DNA of 64,000 nt, taken from NCBI GenBank assembly GCA_011033025.1, contig WFMF01000046.1, positions 434,001-498,000 of the forward strand, written 5' to 3'. Origin of the DNA: Beroe forskalii. Taxonomy: Eukaryota; Ctenophora; Nuda; Beroida; Beroidae. Position 1 is the stretch's first letter, and the number at the start of each line of letters is the position of its first letter. Positions 17,234 through 27,204 of this stretch are shown piece by piece. A model generated the notes under the pieces. The model was not told the DNA's origin and did no database searches. It saw only the letters and a list, made by a program, of their open reading frames with translations. Made by a program: the position numbers and the translations under genes.

Positions 17234-17680
17234 GGGATCGTTCATATATAACATAATCACCTAGGGGGGGGGAGTTTTCAAATGATTACGTTTGATTACG
17301 GGGAGGGGGGAGGGGGTTTAGTGGTTGATTACGTAATCAAAATTTACAATTTTTGACACATTTTTTGCCACAAATTCTCGGTATTTTTAGCAAAATTTTC
17401 AAAAAACCAACTCAAAAGCACAATTTTTCAGCACCATTTTTAAAAACTTACCTCAACATTTTCATAACTTTTCCAAAGTTGAAACATGATAAATTTTAAA
17501 GTATTCACACTGTCCATTTTCTTCATCTTCTTCTCAAAAAGGTGGGGGGGGGTTAAGTAATGATTACGTAATATTCTCCTCAAGAGAGGGGGGTTGGGAT
17601 TTGATTACGTTTGATTACGAAGGGGAGGGAGGGGGGTTGAAAATGGCCAAAAATTGATTACGTAATATGTGAACGATCCC
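17234..17680. mobile_element. MITE with GGGATCGTTCA termini and TTA duplication (PIF/Harbinger-like)
   Basis: Terminal inverted repeats of about 27 bp start GGGATCGTTCA and are flanked by TTA at 17,231-17,233 and 17,681-17,683. The 447-bp body has several TGATTACGTAAT words and long G runs (17,264-17,272, 17,540-17,550, 17,586-17,592) and no coding frame. A 3-bp TWA duplication is the hallmark of PIF/Harbinger elements. The assignment rests on that and on the GGG termini only. Confidence 0.7.
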
Positions 17681-17683
17681 TTA

Positions 17684-18116
17684 CCCAGAATGCAACACAA
17701 GAAATACTGGTAACTAAATTATAACATAGGTAAAAAACACCATCGATGACATTCTTGAAGGACTGTATGAATGATAAATCATAGAAATCATCAAGCAAAA
17801 TCAATAACAAAGGGAATTGTTGGATGTACAAAAACCTGAACAGTGGAAAGGACAATGGAAAAGTTGAGCAAGAATTGTGAAAGCCAGCTGCCACAAACTT
17901 GCAAAACAGAATAAAATACAGGGTGTACAATAAAATATTTTGATTTGACATCAACACTCATTTCAAAAACAGTATCCATGATTCAATAAACATTCTGCTG
18001 CATCTTCCAGCCCATATTATATAGACATAAGCATTGAAAAATACAAGAGCAGTATGGTGGCCGAGAGTGGCCATCGGAAAAATTTTATGTGATATAAAAA
18101 TTCAAGAGAAAAAAAA
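17684..18116. other. AT-rich spacer upstream of DHX38
   Basis: AT-rich sequence between the MITE and the duplicated block. Two overlapping minus-strand open frames at 17,658-17,979 are hydrophobic but have no recognisable similarity, and I do not call them genes. No repeat structure is visible. Confidence 0.4.
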
Positions 18117-19298
18117 TTCTTCTGCGAAAAAAAAATTTAAAAAATCGTCCGAAAAAAAAACTCAAACGAAATTTTTTTTTCACATTGGCCGAGATTGGCC
18201 ATCTATAGGGCGACAAATGCGCGCACAAAAATGTGCGTGCGCGCAATTTTGCACAGTAAATTGTCATGTGGCGACAGCGCCCATCCACTCTCCTTATAGG
18301 TCACGCTTTACTTTTTTCGTTTGAGCTTTTTTGCAGATTCATTCGGCTGTCCAGTCAAATTTTAATGAAGGAAAAGAAGGCCTCTCAGCTCATTACTGAG
18401 GAATAGTTAACATCGCGATGAATATGGAATGAAAATCACTTTAAACTCCAAGACAAAATAAAACGCAGTCATTTTCGGGATATTTCGACAAATGCTTCAT
18501 ACTTTCATAACTTTATCAACCTGAATTTGTATGATTTATTATACAATGCTTTCAAGCAAATATATGATATCTATTGCCTAAAAGCACACTGATGATCATC
18601 TCTCAACTTCTCAAATGGTAATTTAAGGCGACTGCATAGACTTAGGTTGATCGAAAATCAGGTTTAATGTAAAAACACGCACAAATGTTGCTACGAATAT
18701 TTTTTCTTCGTAATCCTTTATGCATCAGTTAGAAAACTAAATTCCTCATAAACAAATGGAGCTAGATTTTTGATTTAGACCTCCAAAAAATTTTGAGCCC
18801 ATTTTACGCATATTTTTGCCAAATTTTTGGCCTAAATGGGCTAAAAAAGTTTTGGAGGCCTAAATCAAAAATCTGGCTCCATTTGTTTCTGATGAATTAC
18901 GTTTTCTAACTGATTTTTTCGTTTTCTAAACAATTCATGACAAAATATTATTCGTATCGACATTTGTGTGCCTTTTTACATTAAACCTGATTTTCGATCA
19001 ACCTAAGTCTATGCAGTCGCCTTAACTTGACGACGTCACACACTGATACCCATAAAATATGTTACATAACGTAGCAAAACAACTAGAAATTAATGTATTA
19101 TTAACCAAATGTAATTACTGATTGCATTGTACTTACTAGATAAAGTATGAGAAACCGATACAAATCAAAGAAATTTATACAGTTAGGAGTGAATGGGTCA
19201 AAATGAACGAAACTGTACCATAACGTAGACACCAGGAGATAATTAGGCACGGTTCAATCACGGGTCTCTACACAGGCAGGTCCGCCATTCCTTCCTCT
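18117..19298. repeat. Segmental duplication block, copy 1 (partner at 43,798-44,580)
   Basis: From TTCTTCTGCGAAAAAAAA at 18,117 to the start of the aconitase-exon array this block is almost identical to 43,798-44,580, in the same orientation. Copy 1 differs by a 395-bp hairpin MITE at 18,627-19,021 and a few substitutions and homopolymer-length changes. Both copies run straight into the 590-bp array, so block and array appear to have been duplicated together about 25 kb apart. Confidence 0.9.
18627..19021. mobile_element. 395-bp hairpin MITE with TTAA duplication
   Basis: The element starts GGCGACTGCATAGACTTAGG and ends with the reverse complement. The two halves pair almost end to end, including central matches around 18,765-18,800 and 18,830-18,895, so it is one long hairpin. 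TTAA flanks it at 18,623-18,626 and 19,022-19,025. The paralogous block at about 44,305 lacks it and shows the unfilled site, apart from one extra A. TTAA targeting recalls piggyBac-type elements, but the termini are not classical piggyBac ends. Confidence 0.85.
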
Positions 19299-19302
19299 CT
19301 AC

Positions 19303-19563
19303 CCAGCTAGCACTAAAATAGTCCGCTATCTTAACTACCCCTCTGTCAGAGGCATGAATATACCAAGCCATTCGCCCGTTGTAACCTGGAAGATGGAGGA
19401 GGTGACGCCGATCTCAGCTCCCATGTTGCAGATAGCTGAGATTCCCGTGCAGGAGAGGATGTGAACACCAGGTCCGAAGTACTGTACAATAGTTTTCACA
19501 GCATATGTGTCCTCCTTGTACGGAGAATAACGTATTGAGGCGTCGTCCTCACACCATTCTCTC
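19303..19563 (-). pseudogene. Aconitase-like exon, copy A1 (2-bp insertion)
   Basis: Between an acceptor (CTATAG) and a donor (GTAGAG) lies an exon-sized segment with [13 protein letters not shown] and [15 protein letters not shown]. These match the aconitase signature around [23 protein letters not shown]; the glutamate of GAEIG is an active-site residue in the family. Two extra bases near 19,360 shift the frame so the conserved end ([11 protein letters not shown]) is lost. No other aconitase exons are visible nearby. Confidence 0.65.
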
Positions 19564-19892
19564 CTATAGAATAAAGGAATGATAGACAAAATCAAATGGG
19601 GGTTTACGTTAATCAAGATATTATTTGGGATCTGATTACCATATTCCACAAAATGTGGGTCACACCTCGCATCTGGAAGTTATGCTCCTGATCAGCCCTA
19701 TCTTGACTTCAATTATACATTTGGACGCCTCTAATCATGAATCAAGTCTTGGACACCGTGGGGATAAATCAGAGGGTATTCTGGTAGGCCAGGGGAGAAT
19801 GTGACAAAACGTATTTTATAATTAAGGGGCCAGTGTCTCGTATAAACAACACATCTCAATAAATTCATTGTATCCATTTCTTTCCACTCTAC

Positions 19893-20151
19893 CCAGCTAG
19901 CACTAAAATAGTCCGCTATCTTAACTACCCCTCTGTCAGAGGCATGAATACCAAGCCATTCGACTGTTGTAACCTGGAAGATGGAGGAGGTGACGCCGAT
20001 CTCAGCTCCCATGTTGCAGATAGCTGAGATTCCCGTGCAGGAGAGGATGTGAACACCAGGTCCGAAGTACTGTACAATAGTTTTCACAGCATATGTGTCC
20101 TCCTTGTACGGAGAATAACGTATTGAGGCGTCGTCCTCACACCATTCTCTC
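19893..20151 (-). pseudogene. Aconitase-like exon, copy A2 (in frame)
   Basis: Same exon as A1 without the 2-bp insertion, so it reads through from REWCEDD to IADYFSASW in one frame. It keeps an acceptor (TTACAG) and a donor (GTAGAG). Upstream in gene orientation the sequence diverges from the other units at about 20,268. On its own this is one exon of a roughly 750-780-residue enzyme, so it is a fragment. Confidence 0.65.
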
Positions 20152-20389
20152 CTGTAAGATGGAGGAATGATAGACAAAATCAAATGGGGGTTTACGTTAA
20201 TCAAGATATTATTTGGGACCTGATTACCATCTACCACAAAAAAGTGGGTCACACCTCGCAGCTGGAATAGTGGAATCATAGCCGGTTGAAATGGTTCAAA
20301 AATGATTCGATTTTTGTCCATAGGGCCGGTTAAAAAAGGGTCGGTTAAAAGGCCGGCTAAATGAAGGCCAATAAGATAGGCTCGCTCGC

Positions 20390-20813
20390 CGCTCGGGATC
20401 TAGGAGACGCTCTTACTCTTAGGATCATAGAGTCTTCCTGAGGATCAAAGAGACCCTCTCACCTGATCGAGGAGACCATCTGAGGGTCAAGGAGACTCTT
20501 CAGGGACCATTGTCCTTTCCTCAGGAGTCAGTCCAATGATGCAGGAATGCAGCAGGTGGGATGATGAAGTGCAGGATAAAGAAGCCTGTCCCAAGATAGA
20601 AGTCATCACTTGGTTCAAACGTTTCCTTCCATGATCAAGGAGTGAATCCCAGGAAACCAGGATAGATGAGTGCATCTCAGGACCAAGGGACCTCTCTCTC
20701 AGCATCAAGGACTCTCTCAGGATCATTGGCCCTAAGACCAGCCCGGAGGATCTTTTTGGGTCAATGAGTCTTCCCTAGGATGAAGGAGACTCTCTCAGGA
20801 TTATTAAAGGGGT
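20390..20813. repeat. Degenerate ~20-bp minisatellite (AGGATCAAGGAGACTCTCTC), left part
   Basis: Imperfect copies of AGGATCAAGGAGACTCTCTC, varying between 18 and 30 bp, fill this stretch. They continue at about 22,730-23,530 on the far side of a TTAA-flanked insertion. Copies are heavily diverged, suggesting an old array. Confidence 0.75.
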
Positions 20814-20817
20814 AGTA

Positions 20818-22658
20818 CACTCTAGAAAAAGTGCCACTTTTTATGTTCTATTTTATCTACCATTACTGCAAACATATGTTTAGTGAAATCCCTGTGTTTC
20901 TAAGTTACTCTGATCGCGAGAAATCGCACCTTTATGTTATGGCGCGATGACGTCACGTGGGCACATCACCGCAACAAACGCTATCAGATACGCTATGTGA
21001 AAGGTAATAAATGTGTTTTTCCTGCCGGAAGTTTTGTGTATTTTGAATTACTTTTTGTTTTCATTATTGAAATTTTACTTTTTCTGAACCCATGATGTAA
21101 TGTAGGTAGTTATTAACACAAGCAATAAAGGGGTAACAGGATTCAGGGTGGAAAAAAGGCACCTGAATATATGTCACAACTCACAATAATGAATAATAAT
21201 GAATAATATTAAATAATAATGAATAATATTAAATTATGTATTTTACATCCTGTATTGCACGTATGATCATGATTCATGTTAATTTTTAAATAAATATCTG
21301 TGGACACAGTGAATGTGTAATTGTAGATCACAGGAATGATACTGTAATACCACTCACGCTTAGTAATTCAGCTTTCACAACACCCACAAATGTATCTGAC
21401 AGTAATTTATGGTATTTTAATAAAGTTTATACAAAACACCACCACACAACTATGAACAAACTGTGATAATGGCCGATAAGGTATTGTTGTAAGTAAGCAG
21501 GTATAATAAAATTGTATAATGATTTCGGAAAGCTGTGACGGTTACTCCCTTTCAAGCTGCTCAGAAGAAGATAAACCCAACAACTTTACAAGATTCAAAT
21601 GGCTCAAATTTTTTAGCAGGCAGTGAGTTTGAAGACAGGACATTCTAAACTTCTAACAGCAAGGAACACGGCAGTACTAACTACTGGTTGCAACGACAAA
21701 ATTATTAGATTCTTGTCTCAACCAAGGGCAAGACAACAGAATATTAGTGATCAAGCTGCTGACAAGGAGCCAGCTTCGGTTGATCAGTTGGGTATGAACG
21801 TTAACACGACAGTTCAGAGAATGAGGTGACTAACACTGGTGTAAGAAACAGTAAAGATGATCCTCGGACGACGATCTTCACAGACCTGAAGATGGCTACT
21901 GTTGTTGTGCCAGCGATTCTTTCGACATTTTCCACATGGGCAAGAATCCTTTAACAGACACTTAGGTTTATTTAGATGTCGTTGAAAAACAGGCCAATTT
22001 GATTGTACTACGATTTTCACAGTAAAGGTAGTAGCACATACATGACCAAAGGGCGGGAAATGGACAATAAAGGTATTTCTATGCAATCAAATTTTGCTTT
22101 TCTGATAAATTTCCAGTCTACACGGCTTTGCACTGTTGAATGAAAGTCTATCAGAAAAAAGAAACCATTGTTGAATGATGAATCTACGGTACATATGACT
22201 CGATTAAAAAGGTAGTCTACACATATCATGATTATATAGCGTGTGATCATTTTGCAACTAAATATGTGTGTTATCATAGTATGATTGGTCAATATTACGC
22301 TTTTCTTGCATCAACGACTACTTGAAATTATCAAGGGTTCAATACAAGGGTCAAACTCTTAAAAAAAACAAAATTTTAAATGATCAACTGAAATTCCGAC
22401 AGTTGTACCCAATTGGGTGAACACCTCTATATTTCTAAGCCTATCAACAATACATAGATTTCACACGTTTTTGTAACGCTGCCTTCCTGTTGTGCCCACG
22501 TGACGTCATCGCGCTGAAATATATGAACCGCAATCTCACGACCTAACCTCTCTAGAGGCATCAAGGATTTCACCATTCTATAACGAGCAACGTGAGAAGT
22601 GATAAAATCATAATCATTTCAATTTTCTTAAAATTCAATTCTATAGTGAACTACCCCT
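20818..22658. mobile_element. 1.84-kb TTAA-flanked element with AGGGGTAG termini
   Basis: The ends read AGGGGTAGTACACT and AGTGAACTACCCCT, flanked by TTAA at 20,814-20,817 and 22,659-22,662. Subterminal inverted sequence around GATGACGTCACGTGGGCAC (20,945-20,965) recurs inverted near 22,495-22,515. Short open frames inside (21,623-21,829 plus; 22,086-21,814 minus, with a CPCGKC cysteine cluster) resemble no transposase I recognise. It is probably a non-autonomous element. Superfamily is uncertain; TTAA is compatible with a piggyBac-like enzyme. Confidence 0.75.
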
Positions 22659-22729
22659 TTAAATTATTAAACAACACAATTCTTTAAAATAAATCAATAC
22701 AGTATAACTTTACTACATATTTTACAGCA

Positions 22730-23530
22730 GCGACCTTCCCTAAATTCAGGTAGATTCTCTCAGGGTCATTGGTCCTTCCCCAGATTGCGGACTACACTCA
22801 GGATCAAGGATACTATCTCAGGATCATCGAGCCTTCCCTTAAGTCAAGGAGACTCTCTTAGGATCAGTAGGTCTTCCTAAGGTTTTTCTTTTGAGGTAGC
22901 TACAGGCCCACCCTAGGATGCTGGGTTTTTCCTTGTTCAGGTCCACTTTTTCGTCCTGGGATGCCAGCCACCAGTGCATCCAGGAAAGAAAAACCTTAGG
23001 TCTTCCCTAGGATCAAGGAGACTCTTTTTAGGATGAAGGACACTCTCCCAAGATCAAGGAGATTCTCTCAGGATCAAGGAGAATCTTTCAGGATCATTGA
23101 GCCTTCTATAGATCACGGAATAACTCTTAGGATGAAGGAGACTCTCTAGGGACCATAAAGCCTTCCTAAAGTCACGGAGACTCTCTCAGATCAGTTCAAT
23201 TCCTAGGATCAAGGAGGTTCTATCAGGATCAAGGAGAATTTCTAGGAGCAAGGAGACTCTCTCAGGATCACTGAGACTTTACTAGGATCAGGGAAACTCT
23301 CTCAGTAATATTGAGTCTTCCTTAGGATATATGAGACTCCTTAGGAATCAAGGAGACTCTCCCATGATCAAGGTGACCTTCCCAGGATCAAAGAAACTCT
23401 CTCGGGATCAAAAACGCTCTCAGTAGATTCGTATTCTTGCCTAGGATCAAGGGAGACTCTCTGCCTGATTAAGGAGACTCTCTGAGGATCAAGGCAACTC
23501 CCTGAGGATCAAGGAAACTGTCTCAGGATC
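22730..23530. repeat. Degenerate ~20-bp minisatellite, right part
   Basis: Further diverged copies of the AGGATCAAGGAGACTCTC motif, interrupted at 22,885-22,995 by about 110 bp of unrelated sequence. The array ends where a single partial copy of the 354-bp satellite begins (23,533). Confidence 0.7.
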
Positions 23531-23532
23531 AA

Positions 23533-23650
23533 GCTGATTTCGGATCTTGGGTGCCTCAGAAATGAAGAACGTCCTGGATCAATGTTTTAGAGGTAAATAG
23601 GGTTTTTCTGATTTTAATAGGAAAACAAAGGAAAACTGGCGAATACTTGG
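23533..23650. repeat. Partial diverged copy of the 354-bp satellite
   Basis: From GATTTCGGATCTTGGGTGCC to GGAAAACTGGCGAATA this matches the end of the 354-bp satellite unit with several changes. It lies directly left of the retrotransposon tail, and the satellite resumes at 24,746. The retrotransposon therefore sits inside the satellite or at its edge. Confidence 0.75.
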
Positions 23651-24745
23651 TTCAACGGTTTCAAGCCATCATTTGAGAAGTCTTCTGATGAAGTTGCCGG
23701 AACCTGGACATCAGCCAGAGAGGAGCTTCATCCTGGCTTACTGCCCTGCCCCTCGAAGAATTCCCCCCACACACTATCAAAGTAGGGTTCACGGACGCCG
23801 TCCTCCTACGGTACAGACACCCCATCAAAGGTTTGCCCAAAACCTGCGCATGCTCTAAGCCCAACTCGATAGATCATGCACTGTCTTGTGCCAAAGGAGG
23901 CTTCCTGGATCGGACTTGCGGGTATAATCAGATAAGGGACATGGAAGCTAAGCTCATGGAGGAAGTCTGCAAAGACGTCAGAACGGAGCCCAAGCTGTCC
24001 CCTCTGACAGGTGAAACATTTCGCCTGAGGTCGACTAACACCCAACCAGACGCAAGGCTGGACATCTCCGCACGGGGTATATGGAACACCATGGAGAAGA
24101 CCTTCTTTGATGTCCGGGTGTTTCATGACGGGAATGCCTCCAACAGCGGCCCCATCGACACGGTGTTCCACAAGCACGAGCAAGAGAAGAAGAGGGTGTA
24201 CAACGACAGGGTCATCCAGGTTGAGAAAGCCACCTTCACACCACTCGTGTTCTCAACCAGCGGGGCAATGGGGAAGGAAGCCACCACACTGCACAAGAGA
24301 CTTGTTTCACTCATATCACAAAAAAGGGGGACACCCTATAGTGAAACGATGTCTCATGTGCGCAGGAAACTTCGCTTCTCAATCCTGAGGACAACTCTTG
24401 CTGCCATCAGAGGATTCCGAGGAAAACCCACTGATTGGAGTGATGACATCAACAGTGACATAAATATTATACCACACGAGGGACAATTTTACTAATAGCT
24501 TGTACATATACACTTATATGAACTGTGATATCCCCTTGATATGTTTATGCCAAACTTGAATTTATGCAGCTTATGTGCGCCTTTTTTAGATTCCGATCAA
24601 GTTTTTTGGGACACCTTTCAGCATGATTTTATTATTACCTATTATATAAATGTTTAAAATGTTTACTGTATAGAGGCTCTGCCTCACATTTGAAGGCATC
24701 CGCGGATGACCGTTTTACCCAAAAAAAAAAAAAAAAAAAAAAAAA
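23651..24745 (+). mobile_element. 5'-truncated non-LTR retrotransposon with poly(A) tail
   Basis: A reverse-transcriptase C-terminal region (see the coding entry) is followed by a ~225-bp 3' UTR-like stretch and a run of about 25 A at 24,721-24,745, after which the satellite resumes. Everything upstream of the C-terminal region, including the polymerase core, is missing. This is typical of incomplete target-primed reverse transcription. A target duplication is not clear because the left junction is blurred. Confidence 0.75.
23715..24495 (+). pseudogene. Retrotransposon polyprotein C-terminus (CCHC knuckle plus endonuclease-like domain)
   Basis: The frame enters without a start around 23,715 with SWLTALPLEEF, then FTDAVLLRYR and the cysteine/histidine cluster CACSKPNSIDHALSC (C-x-C-x7-H-x3-C). 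Then come RDMEAKLMEEVCKDVRTEP, RLDISARGIWN, FFDVRVF and FTPLVFSTSGAMG. This order recurs in cnidarian and sponge reverse-transcriptase predictions. It resembles the CCHC plus restriction-like endonuclease tail of early-branching non-LTR elements. The endonuclease reading (conserved D in RLD and FFDVRV) is my inference. The frame ends at 24,495. Confidence 0.7.
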
Positions 24746-27204
24746 TATCATTGGTTCAGTGGTTTCAGGCGCATAATTTATGACCAGATACACTTCTATT
24801 TGACCACCATGAGACATCTACGCCCAATAAGGGCGAAAATAGGCAGTTTTAAGCCAAAAAACGCGATTTTAACCCCCATAACAGACAGAAAATGGCTGAT
24901 TTCGGGATTCTGAAGTATGGTATGTCTTTCTTAGGTCGTCCATGGATGGCGTGCAAATTTTCAGCTCAATCGGCCAAAGCTTTCGATTTCGGATCTTGGG
25001 TGCCTCAGAAATGAAGAACGTCCTGGATCACTGTTTTGAGAGGTACAAATAGGGTTTTTGATTTTACAGGAAAACAAAGGAAAACTGGCGAATATCATTG
25101 GTTCAGTGGTTTCAGGCGCATAATTTATGACCAGATACACTTCTATTTGACCACCCATGAGACATCTACGCCCAATAAGGGGCGAAAATAGGAAATTTTT
25201 AAGCCAAAAACGCGATTTTAACCCCCATAACAGACAGAAAATGGCTGATTTCGGGATCCTGAAGTATGGTATGTCTTTCTTAGGTCGTCCATGGATGGCG
25301 TGCAAATTTTCAGCTCAATCGGCCAAAGCTTTTCGATTTCGGATCTTGGGTGCCTCAGAAATGAAGAACGTCCTGGATCACTGTTTTGAGAGGTACAAAT
25401 AGGGTTTTTCAGATTTTACAGGAAAACAAAGGAAAACTGGCGAATATCATTGAGTCAGTGGTTTCAGGCGCATAATTCATGACCAGATACACTTCTATTT
25501 GACCACCCATGAGACATCTACGCCCAATAAGGGGCGAAAAGAGGCAGTTTTTAAGCCGAAAAACGCGATTTTAACCCCCCATAACAGACAGAAAATGGCT
25601 GATTTCGGGATTCTGAAGTGTGGTATGTCTTTCTTAGGTCGTCCATGGATGGCGTGCAAATTTTCAGCTCAATCGGCCAAAGTTTTTCGATTTCCAATCT
25701 TGGGTGCCTCAGAAATGAAGAACATCCTGGATCACTGTTTTGAGAGGTACAAATAGGGTTTTTTCGATTTTACAGGAAAACAAAGGAAAACTGGCGAATA
25801 TCATTGGTTCAGTGGTTTCAGGCGCATAATTTATGACCAGATACACTTCTATTTGACCACCCATGAGACATCTACGCCCAATAAGGGGCGAAAAATAGGC
25901 AGTTTTTTAAGCCAAAAACGCGATTTTAACCCCCATAACAGACAGAAAATGGCTGATTTCGGGATTCTGAAGTATGGTATGTCTTTCTTAGGTCGTCCAT
26001 GGATGGCGTGCAAATTTTCAGCTCAATCGGCCAAAGCTTTTCGATTTCGGATCTTGGGTGCCTCAGAAATGAAGAACGTCCTGGATCACTGTTTTGAGAG
26101 GTACAAATAGGGTTTTTTGATTTTACAGGAAAACAAAGGAAAACTGGCGAATATCATTGGTTCAGTGGTTTCAGGCGCATAATTTATGACCAGATACACT
26201 TCTATTTGACCACCCATGAGACATCTACGCCCAATAAGGGGCGAAAAAAGGCAGTTTTAAGCCAAAAAACGCGATTTTAACCCCCCATAACAGACAGAAA
26301 ATGGCTGATTTCGGGATTCTGAAGTATGGTATGTCTTTCTTAGGTCGTCCATGGATGGCGTGCAAATTTTCAGCTCAATCGGCCAAAGCTTTTCGATTTC
26401 GAATCTTGGGTGCCTCAGATATGAAGAACGTCCTGGATCACTGTTTTGAGAGGTACAAATAGGGTTTTTTCGATTTTACAGGAAAACAAAGGAAAACTGG
26501 CGAATATCATTGGTTCAGTGGTTTCAGGCGCATAATTTATGACCAGATACACTTCTATTTGACCACCCATGAGACATCTACGCCCAATAAGGGGCGAAAA
26601 AAGGCAGTTTTTAAGCCAAAAAACGCGATTTTAACCCCCCATAACAGACAGAAAATGGCTGATTTCGGGATTCTGAAGTATGGTATGTCTTTCTTAGGTC
26701 GTCCATGGATGGCGTGCAAATTTTCAGCTCAATCGGCCAAAGTTTTCGATTTCGGATCTTGGGTGCCTCAGAAATGAAGAACGTCCTGGATCACTGTTTT
26801 GAGAGGTACAAATAGGGTTTTTTCGATTTTACAGGAAAACAAAGGAAAACTGGCGAATATCATTGGTTCAGTGGTTTCAGGCGCATAATTTATGACCAGA
26901 TACACTTCTATTTGACCACCCATGAGACATCTACGCCCATTAAGGGGCGAAAATAGGCAGTTTTTAAGCCAAAAAACGCGATTTTTACCCCCCATAACAG
27001 ACAGAAAATGGCTGATTTCGGGATTCTGAAGTATGGTATGTCTTTCTTAGGTCGTCCATGGATGGCGTGCAAATTTTCAGCTCAATCGGCCAAAGCTTTT
27101 CGATTTCGGATCTTGGGTGCCTCAGAAATGAAGAACGTCCTGGATCACTGTTTTGAGAGGTACAAATAGGGTTTTTTCGATTTTACAGGAAAACAAAGGA
27201 AAAC
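24746..27204. repeat. 354-bp satellite, block 1 (seven copies)
   Basis: Seven head-to-tail copies of a ~350-355-bp unit, starting ATATCATTGGTTCAGTGG at about 24,746, 25,093, 25,445, 25,798, 26,151, 26,505 and 26,859. Copies are nearly identical, differing mainly in A and T run lengths. Units contain a recurrent open frame (MADFGILKYGMSFLGRPW...) and a minus-strand one (MGGQIEVYLVINYAPET...). These track the unit and change length with the run-length differences, so I treat them as non-coding. Block 1 is broken at 27,204 by a mobile element. Confidence 0.95.

Larger units (their letters stand above)
19299..20268 (-). repeat. 590-bp tandem unit with aconitase-like exon, array A (two copies)
   Basis: The words ACCCAGCTAGCACTAAAAT begin at 19,301 and 19,891, giving an exact 590-bp period. 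The second unit is cut off near 20,268, after which unrelated sequence starts. Each unit holds one aconitase-like exon plus intron-like flanks. The same unit forms a longer array at 44,581-46,465. Confidence 0.9.

Noticed and set aside
23661..23864. Minus-strand frames opposite the retrotransposon tail
   Set aside because: They overlap a plus-strand frame with clear family motifs and have none of their own.
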